Origin: Chloroflexota bacterium
GTDB lineage: Bacteria; Chloroflexota; Dormibacteria; CF-121
DNA length: 9,590 nt
Reading direction: 5' to 3'
Assembly: GCA_005880605.1 (NCBI GenBank)
Contig: VBIS01000069.1
Location: 1-9,590, forward strand
Part shown: positions 1 to 9,590 of the stretch, piece by piece
Numbering within the stretch: the first letter of the stretch is position 1
Layout: each line of letters begins with the position of its first letter
Position numbers and translations under genes: made by a program
Notes under the pieces: model-generated
The model's database searches: none
Told to the model about the DNA's origin: nothing
The model's input: the letters and a program-made list of their open reading frames with translations, nothing else

Positions 1-41
1 AACGGACTATGGACTCGGATGGCGGTGCTCGACTGGGCGAT

Positions 42-45
42 GGAG
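42..45 (+). promoter_or_regulatory. Ribosome binding site supporting the ATG 51 start of pyrR
   Basis: GGAG lies 5 bases before ATG 51. The alternative start at 9 has no purine-rich site in the 8 bases visible before it. This, with the protein length, favours the later start. Confidence 0.5.
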
Positions 46-50
46 CGCTG

Positions 51-635
51 ATGTTGCAGACCCCAGCCGCCAAGGCGGTGATCCTGGACGCCGAGGGCGT
101 GCGTCGCGCCTGGCGTCGGATCGCCCACGAGATCATCGAGCGCCAACCGAACCTGGCGCAGTTGAGCCTGCTGGGCATCGTCACCCGTGGCCTTCCGCTC
201 GCCGAGCGCTTGGCGGCCGCGCTCGAGCAGCTCGAAGGCGTGCGCATTCCGGTCATGGCGCTCGACGTTCGCGCCTATCGCGATGATTTGCCGAAAGCAT
301 TTACGCTCATGCAGCGACCCTCCCCCGCCGGCGGCGGAGGGCAGGGTGAGGGCTTGCCGGCGGCGGCGGTTGACGGGCGCCCGGTGCTGCTCGTCGACGA
401 CGTCCTCTTCAACGGACGGACGGTTCGGGCGGCCATCGACGCGGTGATCGAGGCGGGTCGGCCGACTCAGATCCAGCTGGCGGTGCTGGTGGATCGCGGC
501 CACCGCGAGCTCCCCATCCGCCCGGACTACATCGGCAAGAATGTGCCGACCTCGCGGCAGGAATGGGTCGAGGTCCATCTGACCGAGACCGACGGGGAAG
601 ATTCGGTTCGCATTCTCGAGCGGTTGGACGGCTGA
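51..635 (+). CDS. pyrR: PyrR: bifunctional pyr operon RNA-binding regulator / uracil phosphoribosyltransferase
   Basis: PyrR proteins bind the pyr mRNA leader when UMP is high and promote attenuation; many also make UMP from uracil and PRPP. The type I phosphoribosyltransferase fold is clear. The N-terminus reads AVILDAEGVRRAWRRIAHEI, then GIVTRGLPLAERLA, the PRPP loop LLVDDVLFNGRT (about residues 113-124) and the family signature RGHRELPIRPDYIGKNVPTS. Asn121 stands where B. subtilis PyrR has Thr. I chose ATG 51 because GGAG lies 5 bases upstream and because 194 residues minus a 12-residue repeat insert gives 182, against 181 in B. subtilis. An in-frame ATG at 9 would add 14 residues with no family match. 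The insert (residues 90-101, PSPAGGGGQGEG) sits in the segment before the PRPP strand, the flexible loop region of this fold. The stop overlaps the pyrC start by one base. Leader binding sites would lie upstream of the window. Confidence 0.95.
   Translation: MLQTPAAKAVILDAEGVRRAWRRIAHEIIERQPNLAQLSLLGIVTRGLPLAERLAAALEQLEGVRIPVMALDVRAYRDDLPKAFTLMQRPSPAGGGGQGEGLPAAAVDGRPVLLVDDVLFNGRTVRAAIDAVIEAGRPTQIQLAVLVDRGHRELPIRPDYIGKNVPTSRQEWVEVHLTETDGEDSVRILERLDG
318..353 (+). repeat. Palindromic G-tail repeat, copy 1 (in pyrR)
   Basis: The left arm CCCTCC (318-323) pairs with GGAGGG (336-341). Inside it are a C-C mismatch, three more pairs and a CCGG loop. The tail is CAGGGTGAGGG. It fills exactly 12 codons in frame (PSPAGGGGQGEG). 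It is the most diverged copy in its arms and is missing from the B. subtilis PyrR layout at this point. Confidence 0.8.
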
Positions 636-1769
636 TGCGCCTGCATCACGTCCGCGTGCTGGGACCGGGCGGCCTCTCGATGCCGCAAACGGTCGAAGTC
701 AACGCCGAGGGTGCCCGCGATCGCGACGCAACCGGGCTCGTGCTCTCGCCTGGCTGGATGGATCTGCACGCGCACCTGCGTGATCCCGGCTTCCCGCAGA
801 AAGAGACGTTGCTGTCAGGCGCGACCAGCGCCGCCGTCGGTGGCTTCACCCACGTCCTGGCGATGGCGAACACGGACCCGGTGACAGACAGCCCGGATCG
901 GCTGCAGAGCCTGGTGGCGCGGAGCGAGGCGTTGCCGATCCGGATCGGTTTTGTCGGAGCGGTAACCGTCGGTCTTGAAGGTCAGGACCTTACCGACGCG
1001 GACGCGCTCAAGGCGGCCGGGGCGGTGGCGTTGTCTGACGATGGGCGGCACGCGATGACCGCCATCGTGCTCCGCCATGGCCTCGAGGCGGCGGCCGAGG
1101 CTGGATTGCCGGTGCTGATCCACGCCCAAGCCGAAGACCTGGGGCACGGTCCGGATGCCGAAGTCGCGGCGGTAAAAGACGCCCTCGATGCCCTGCGCAA
1201 CCTCTCAGGCGCACGCCTCCACATCCAGCACATGAGCACCCGCCGCGCCGTCGAGCTGATTCGAAATGCGAAGGCAGAGGGACTGCCGGTCACCGCCGAG
1301 GCCACGCCGCACCACCTGGCGCTCACCGACCAAGATGCCTGGGCGATGGGCCCGCACGGCAATGTCAATCCGCCGCTGAGATCACCGGATGACCGTGATG
1401 CCCTCCGGCACGCCCTGGTGGATGGGGTGATCGACGTGATCGCCACCGACCACGCGCCGCACGAGCGGTCAGCGAAGGAAGCGGGTGCCTACGGTTTCCA
1501 TGGCTTCGAGACCGCCGTCGGCGTGATCCTCGGGCTCGGCTTGGATGGTCGGGTCGTCTACCGCGCCTGCGTATCCCGGCCGCGAGAGATCGTCGGCCAA
1601 TCACTGGAAGACGAGTGGATCCTGATCGATCCTCATGAAGAGTGGACGGTCGAGGCGTCGTCCTTCAGGAGTCGCGGCAAGAACACGCCGTTCCAGGGCC
1701 GGCGATTGCGTGGTCGCGTGATCATGACCGTCTGTCGCGGCCAGGTGGTGACGGAGCGCGTGCTGCAGC

Positions 1770-1777
<8 letters not shown>
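635..1777 (+). CDS. pyrC: Dihydroorotase (class I type), short form
   Basis: Interconverts N-carbamoyl-aspartate and dihydroorotate, the third step of UMP synthesis, in the cytoplasm. It is an amidohydrolase with the expected metal ligands: His45 and His47 with Arg49 in DLHAHLRDPG, Asp135 in ALSDDG, His163 in LIHAQAED, His199 in HIQHMST and the catalytic Asp272 in ATDHAPH. The substrate motif ANTDPVTDS and C-terminal NTPFQG also match. The start ATG 635 overlaps the pyrR stop (TGATG); an upstream in-frame ATG at 563 lies inside pyrR and gives no family sequence. At 380 residues it is shorter than the usual roughly 425. The shortfall lies after His163, where the family normally has a longer loop, and near the C-terminus, where the usual Gly-rich ADL strand region is replaced by SLEDEWILIDP. 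All ligands are kept, so it is probably active. It carries no copy of the palindromic repeat. Confidence 0.93.
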
Positions 1778-6208
<4,431 letters not shown>

Positions 6209-6212
<4 letters not shown>

Positions 6213-7069
6213 CCACCGCCCTCGAGCGGATATCACCCTCCCCCTCTGGGGGAGGGCAGCGTGGGGGCGCCGTGGTGGTCGAGCGCTCGGTCCCGATGGC
6301 CGGAGCCGTTGAACTTGTCGTTCACCACCCGCCCTCCGCGGTCGCGGCGGCTCCCGGACAGTTCTTTCAGCTCGCGGTCAGCGCTCCGCACACGATCCTC
6401 CGCCGGCCCTACAGTGCCGCCTGGACTGATCCCGCCAGCGGGCGAGTCGGCTTCATCTTCAACGTTGTTGGCGCCGGGAGCTCCTGGCTATCGGGCCTCG
6501 ATGAAGGTGACGAGCTGGACCTGCTGGGACCGCTCGGCCAGGGCTTCGACCTGGAGGGAGACCGGCCCGCGATCTGCGTCGCCGGCGGCCTCGGTGTTGC
6601 GGTATTTCCCGGCGTCGTCCGGGCCCTGATCGCCCGTGGTCGCAGCGTCGTCGTGCTGGAAGGCGCGCGCATCGCAACGCAACTGCTGCCCGCGTCGCGA
6701 TTCCCTGGTGCGGACGTTCGTGTCGCGACCGATGACGGCAGCGCCGGCCACTCCGGCTCCGTCGTCGAACTGTTCGCCAAATATTTCCCTCCCCCTTCGG
6801 GGGAGGGCAGGGTGGGGGCCGTTGACATCCTCACCTGCGGCCCCACTCCGATGCTCACTGCATTAATCGACGCTGCCCTTCGCCAGGAGATTTCGCTCTC
6901 GTCCATCCAGGTGGCGCTCGAAACGCCGATGGGTTGCGGGATCGGCACCTGCCTTGGCTGCGCGGCGCCGCGCGCAGGTGCTGGCTATTTCCTCACCTGC
7001 CAGGACGGACCGTGCGTGCGCGCCGACCGGATCGCGTGGGATTTGATGACGGACGCTTTCCATGGCTGA
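6209..7069 (+). CDS. pyrK: Dihydroorotate dehydrogenase electron transfer subunit (FAD, 2Fe-2S)
   Basis: PyrK pairs with PyrD of class 1B and passes electrons from dihydroorotate to NAD+. The FAD site motif RRPYS is at 65-69 and the nucleotide-binding strand AGGLGVAVF at 125-133, where the common Pro after GGxGxA is Val. The motif TCGPTPM follows, and then the 2Fe-2S ligands Cys243, Cys248, Cys251 and Cys264 (C-x4-C-x2-C-x12-C), so all cofactor sites are present. It is 286 residues against about 260 in the family. Two repeat inserts, residues 10-20 and about 193-203, account for the excess (286 minus 22 is 264). The first sits ahead of the first barrel strand, the second just before the strand leading to TCGPTPM; both are loop positions. 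The start ATGA overlaps the carAB stop by 4 bases, and the end overlaps pyrD by 8. Confidence 0.95.
6236..6268 (+). repeat. Palindromic G-tail repeat, copy 5 (pyrK N-terminus)
   Basis: A perfect 9-bp palindrome, CCCTCCCCC, loop TCT, GGGGGAGGG, then tail CAGCGTGGGGG, where one G of the third run is C. In frame it encodes PSPSGGGQRGG, residues 10-20, starting 27 bases after the pyrK start codon. Confidence 0.85.
6787..6818 (+). repeat. Palindromic G-tail repeat, copy 6 (pyrK, before the TCGPTPM strand)
   Basis: A perfect 9-bp palindrome with loop TTC and the full tail CAGGGTGGGGG. It is read in a different frame from the other in-gene copies, giving FPPPSGEGRVG instead of the PSPSGGG type. Confidence 0.85.
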
Positions 7070-7994
7070 GCGTCCTGATGTGACCGTCGAGCTCGGCCGC
7101 GGACTTGTTCTCCGGAGCCCAGTCATGGTCGCTTCCGGTACCTTCGGCTACGGCTTCGATGCGCCCCAGGTAGACCGGACGGTACTCGGCGCGATCGTAA
7201 GCAAGGGCACGACGTTACGACCGCGCGAGGGGAATGCGCCAACTCGCATCGCCGAGACGCCGTCGGGGATGTTGAATGCCATCGGCCTGCAAAACCCGGG
7301 CGTGGACTTCGTGGCCCGCGCCTACGCTCCGCGATGGGCGACCTGGGACGTGCCAGTCATCGTCAACGTGGCCGGCGACTCGGTCGACGAATACGTGGCG
7401 GTCGCCAGCCGACTCGACGGGGTGGCGGGCGTCGCGGGGCTCGAACTCAACATCTCGTGTCCGAATGTCGAGAGTGGCTTGCAGTTCGGAATCGACCCGA
7501 AAATGGCGGCGGAGGTAACCCGCGCCGTCCGCTCCGTGACCGAGCTGCCCCTAATCGTCAAGCTGACCCCGAACGTCACCGACATCGTCGCCGTCGCCAG
7601 AGCCGTCGAGGACGCGGGGGCGGACGCGGTGTCCGCGATCAACACCTATGTCGGCACGGCCATCGACGTTCGCCGCCGGCACCCCATCCTTTCGCGCGGC
7701 AGCGGCGGCCTCAGTGGGCCTGCGATCAAACCGCTCGCCCTGCATGCCGTCTGGCAGGTGGCGGGCGAGGTTCACATTCCGGTCATCGGCGTGGGGGGGA
7801 TCATGACGCCCGACGACGCTCTCGAATTCCTGCTCGCGGGCGCTGCGGCGGTGCAGCTCGGTACCGTGAACTACGTTCGGCCGCAGGCGGCCACCGAAAT
7901 CCACCATGGCATCGGCGCTTACCTGGTGGAGCATGATCTGCCCGATCTGCGGGCGCTGCCGATTCGGCCGGCGGGTGTGTTGTCTCATGTCTGA
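7062..7994 (+). CDS. pyrD: Dihydroorotate dehydrogenase, class 1B catalytic subunit
   Basis: Oxidises dihydroorotate to orotate on FMN. This TIM-barrel protein has 310 residues, a normal length. The N-terminal strand SPVMVASGTFGYG is followed by SKGTTL (Lys48, FMN contact region), the substrate motif NAIGLQNPG and NISCPNV with Cys133. Cysteine as the catalytic base marks class 1, since class 2 uses Ser. KLTPNVTDI, SAINTY and the FMN-phosphate strands GVGGIMTPDDALEFLLAGA and VQLGT follow. The adjacent pyrK fixes the subtype as 1B, which is soluble and NAD-linked rather than quinone-linked. The start overlaps the pyrK end by 8 bases (ATGGCTGA) with only a weak GGA-type site upstream. There is no palindromic repeat here. 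Confidence 0.96.
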   Translation: MAERPDVTVELGRGLVLRSPVMVASGTFGYGFDAPQVDRTVLGAIVSKGTTLRPREGNAPTRIAETPSGMLNAIGLQNPGVDFVARAYAPRWATWDVPVIVNVAGDSVDEYVAVASRLDGVAGVAGLELNISCPNVESGLQFGIDPKMAAEVTRAVRSVTELPLIVKLTPNVTDIVAVARAVEDAGADAVSAINTYVGTAIDVRRRHPILSRGSGGLSGPAIKPLALHAVWQVAGEVHIPVIGVGGIMTPDDALEFLLAGAAAVQLGTVNYVRPQAATEIHHGIGAYLVEHDLPDLRALPIRPAGVLSHV

Positions 7995-8571
7995 CCGGGA
8001 CGCGCGCCACGCCTTCGAGTCGGCCGGGGCCTTCTTGCGCGGACACTTCGTCTACACCAGCGGCCGGCACGGCGCCGACTATCTGGAGAAGTTCCGGATC
8101 CTCGAGGACCCCCGAGCGACGACCGAACTGTCCGGGATGATCGCGGACCGATTCCGCTCTATCAAGCCTGAGCTGGTTGCGGGTCCAACGACAGGTGGCA
8201 TCATCCTTGCCTTCGAGATTGCCCGCCAGCTGGGTGTCGAGGCCGTCTATGTCGAGCGCGGCGAGTCGGGCGGCCGCGTCCTGCGCCGTGGCTTCGAGAT
8301 CTTGCCTGACACCCGCGTCCTGGTGGTCGACGATGTGGTGACTACCGGTGGGTCGCTGGTCGAAACGCAGGCCTGCATCGCGAACGCGGGCGGTGTCGTC
8401 ATTGGCATCGGCGTGCTCGCCGATCGAACCGCCGGCCGGGTGGCAACAGACGTGCCCTTCTACGCCTGCCTCACGGTCGACTTCCCCTCATACCCGCCGG
8501 AAGCCTGCCCGCTATGTGCGAGCGGCGTTCCCGTCGCCCCGCCTCGCGGCAGCAAGAAGGTCCTCGCCTAA
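7987..8571 (+). CDS. pyrE: Orotate phosphoribosyltransferase
   Basis: Joins orotate and PRPP to give OMP. The 194-residue protein has the expected order of motifs. GHFVYTSGRHGADYLEKFRI is at the N-terminus. ELVAGPTTGGIILAFEIARQLG and YVERGESGGRVLRRGFEI (flexible catalytic loop region) follow. The PRPP loop VVDDVVTTGGS is at 113-123, and the C-terminus has YPPEACPLCASGVP, typical of this subgroup. ATG 7987 is chosen because family similarity begins there and it overlaps the pyrD stop by 8 bases (ATGTCTGA). Upstream in-frame sequence back to 7906 lies inside pyrD and is not family-like. This is the last gene of the operon. pyrF, often next to pyrE, is absent. A palindromic repeat follows 8 bases after the stop. 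Confidence 0.95.
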   Translation: MSDRDARHAFESAGAFLRGHFVYTSGRHGADYLEKFRILEDPRATTELSGMIADRFRSIKPELVAGPTTGGIILAFEIARQLGVEAVYVERGESGGRVLRRGFEILPDTRVLVVDDVVTTGGSLVETQACIANAGGVVIGIGVLADRTAGRVATDVPFYACLTVDFPSYPPEACPLCASGVPVAPPRGSKKVLA

Positions 8572-8579
8572 CTCAAACT

Positions 8580-8615
8580 CCCTCCCCCCTTGCGGGGGAG
8601 GGTCGGGGTGGGGGG
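8580..8615 (+). repeat. Palindromic G-tail repeat, copy 7, between convergent genes; possible terminator
   Basis: CCCTCCCCC, loop CTTGC, GGGGGAGGG, then tail TCGGGGTGGGGGG. It begins 8 bases after the pyrE stop and ends 8 bases before the stop of the convergent minus-strand gene. A strong GC hairpin here could end transcription from either side. There is no real T-run after it (TTCTTCCCC), so it is not a classical intrinsic terminator. Apart from this repeat the 52-base gap holds nothing recognisable. Confidence 0.8.
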
Positions 8616-8623
8616 TTCTTCCC

Positions 8624-9277
8624 CTACTGCAACCAGGAGGGCGCTGCGCCTGAGGTGTGGTGCAGTTGCTCTCGCATCTCGCGCCGGTGGGCGCGGCGCG
8701 TGGCGGCCTGATCGCCAGGCCGTATTGGGCTAGCCGGCGGCTGCGACCGTGCCGAACCCGGCTGAGCCTGTTCGTCGACGCTACTGCCCCTTGCTGCGCG
8801 GAGCACATGGCGCAGTCGCACCGTCCAAGCCACCTTGCCAAAGTCCCATTGGCCGAGACTGGGTTCGCGGTCCGGCTGACGATCGATCCGCGCGGTGAGA
8901 CTCTGCTCGTGATCGATGTCAGCGAGTTGGAGCCCTGCCGCGGATCCGCTAACGGGCGCGATCAGGGCAACCGCTGAGGCCGCTGTGTCGCGCAGGATCC
9001 GCATGATGGCCTGCGTCGGCACGAGATTATCGAGTGCGGCTTCGGGATCGAGCAAGAGCTGGACGGCGGGCTCAGTTGCCGAGCGTGCCATCGGCAGATG
9101 GTCGAGGTCCCAGGTCGATTCCTTCCCACTCGGGCCGATCACGAGCACGGTCGTCACCAGGAGGTCGGATGATTGGAGGGTCTTCACGCGCTCGCGCGTG
9201 ATGCCATCGGCCAGTTCTTGCAATCGATCGAGCTGCGAACGCTGCGTAAGGCAGCCAATATCTTCAGTTTGTTGCAT
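8624..9277 (-). CDS. Hypothetical protein, convergent with the pyr operon
   Basis: I do not recognise this 217-residue protein. It is judged real because codons on this strand end mostly in G or C, as in the pyr genes, while overlapping plus-strand frames give Ser/Arg-rich sequence typical of shadows. Residues 1 to about 150 look like a folded domain: an initial helix (QLDRLQELADGITRERV), strands such as LLVTTVLVIGPSG and SAVALIAPVSG, and an acidic stretch LQLADIDHEQSLTARID followed by WDFGKVAWTVRLRHVL. The last 65 or so residues are rich in Arg, Ala, Gln and Pro and look disordered. No signal peptide or membrane segment is seen. The start at 9277 has a modest purine site (AGAAGGG, complement of 9288-9294) about 10 bases upstream. 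It may be transcribed from the AT-richer gap to its right. Confidence 0.65.
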   Translation of the reverse strand: MQQTEDIGCLTQRSQLDRLQELADGITRERVKTLQSSDLLVTTVLVIGPSGKESTWDLDHLPMARSATEPAVQLLLDPEAALDNLVPTQAIMRILRDTAASAVALIAPVSGSAAGLQLADIDHEQSLTARIDRQPDREPSLGQWDFGKVAWTVRLRHVLRAARGSSVDEQAQPGSARSQPPASPIRPGDQAATRRAHRREMREQLHHTSGAAPSWLQ

Positions 9278-9303
9278 GTTGTGCCTGCCCTTCTGAAACT
9301 AGG

Positions 9304-9323
9304 ACGCTGCAATCACGCAGCGT
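9304..9323. promoter_or_regulatory. Inverted repeat, possible operator
   Basis: ACGCTGC and GCAGCGT form perfect 7-bp arms around AATCAC. The element lies 27 bases upstream of the minus-strand start, where a repressor site could lie. No T-run follows on either strand, so a terminator is less likely. The function is inferred from position only. Confidence 0.35.
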
Positions 9324-9436
9324 TGAAAACGATTCTATCAGCGTCAGCCTGCGATGCAAAGATCTTTCTTGCGATTTCGGCAATTAAGGGCCGCGGCGGC
9401 GTGCAGGTTCATAAAACGAGGCCGCCGGCGAAAAAG

Positions 9437-9445
9437 TTATGCACA
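9437..9445 (+). promoter_or_regulatory. DnaA-box-like nonamer TTATGCACA
   Basis: Matches the classical DnaA box pattern TTATNCACA and sits in an A-rich patch of the divergent gap. Only one copy is seen, with no cluster or AT-rich unwinding region, so it is not evidence of an origin. It could be a lone DnaA site or chance. Confidence 0.25.
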
Positions 9446-9504
9446 ATATCTAGGTCGGGTGTTTTCGTATCGATCCGCGAGGCCGCGGCGTTGTGCGGGC
9501 GACG

Positions 9505-9590
9505 ATGAACATCGGCAGACTGGCGGTCCTCGTGGGCGGAATCACCTTCGGTGCGGTAGCCGGCGCTGCCCTACAGTTCAGCTCGGTCAG
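9505..9590 (+). CDS. N-terminus of a probable membrane-anchored or exported protein (cut by window edge)
   Basis: ATG 9505 opens a frame that stays open to the end of the window (28 full codons). It begins MNIGRLAVLVGG and continues ITFGAVAGAALQFSSV: one Arg, then a Gly/Ala-rich hydrophobic stretch of about 20 residues. This fits a signal peptide or a single membrane anchor with small-residue packing. No strong ribosome site precedes it. The rest is outside the window, so no family can be named. Confidence 0.45.
   Translation, partial: MNIGRLAVLVGGITFGAVAGAALQFSSV

Larger units (their letters stand above)
9278..9504. other. Divergent intergenic region
   Basis: About 227 bases between two divergent starts, with clearly more A/T than the operon, especially 9320-9390 and 9430-9475. 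It should hold promoters for both flanking genes, but I cannot assign convincing -35/-10 pairs. It contains a 7-bp inverted repeat and a DnaA-box-like nonamer, listed separately. The plus-strand frame running through it from 9173 to 9508 is not gene-like and overlaps the minus-strand gene. Confidence 0.6.

Noticed and set aside
1..50. PyrR-binding leader or attenuator before pyrR
   Set aside because: Only 50 bases are available and they show no binding-loop pattern or terminator hairpin; a leader would be further upstream.
8657..9296. Two plus-strand frames (8657-8977 and 8916-9296)
   Set aside because: Both are Ser/Arg/Ala-rich shadow-type sequence opposite the minus-strand gene, whose codons show the G/C-ending preference of the operon.
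9278..9504. Replication origin, suggested by the DnaA-like box
   Set aside because: There is only one box, with no cluster, no AT-rich unwinding repeats and no dnaA or dnaN nearby.
9173..9508. Plus-strand open frame of 111 residues ending in an ATGA overlap with the last gene
   Set aside because: Its first third is antisense to the better minus-strand gene and the rest crosses the AT-richer gap. No domain-like pattern is seen, and the ATGA overlap with 9505 is likely chance.

Overview
The window holds a compact, high-GC bacterial operon for de novo pyrimidine (UMP) synthesis, read left to right and taking up about 90% of the sequence. The order is pyrR (51-635), pyrC (635-1777), a fused carA-carB (1770-6212), pyrK (6209-7069), pyrD of the NAD-linked class 1B (7062-7994) and pyrE (7987-8571). 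All five gene junctions overlap by 1, 4 or 8 bases, so the six genes look like one translationally coupled transcript. Together they supply carbamoyl phosphate, the dihydroorotase step, orotate formation with its electron-transfer subunit, OMP formation and an RNA-binding regulator. pyrB (aspartate transcarbamoylase) and pyrF (OMP decarboxylase) are not in the window. The organism cannot be named from this sequence. The PyrK/PyrD pair, PyrR-type regulator, high GC and dense packing fit a Chloroflexota- or Dormibacterota-like or similar high-GC non-proteobacterial lineage, but this is inference.

The most striking content is a short palindromic repeat with a G-rich tail. Its core is CCCTCCCCC, a 3-5 base loop, then GGGGGAGGG, followed by a tail such as CAGGGTGGGGG. 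I see seven copies: one in pyrR, two in tandem in the carA part, one in the carB part, two in pyrK, and one just after pyrE. The six inside genes are all in frame and encode Pro/Ser/Gly-rich loops (PSPSGGGQGGG type). Removing them brings the proteins close to normal family length. All copies point the same way relative to transcription, and several have four consecutive G-runs that could form a G-quadruplex in the mRNA. This recalls the Rickettsia palindromic elements found inside genes, but the sequence is different and I know of no formal name for it.

A second unusual point is the single 1480-residue polypeptide joining the glutaminase (CarA) and synthetase (CarB) parts of carbamoyl-phosphate synthase, an arrangement typical of eukaryotic CPS II.

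Right of the operon lies a convergent minus-strand gene of unknown function (8624-9277). Next is a base-compositionally different intergenic stretch of about 230 bases (9278-9504), with a 7-bp inverted repeat and one DnaA-box-like nonamer. Last is the start of a plus-strand gene with a hydrophobic N-terminus (9505 to the window edge).
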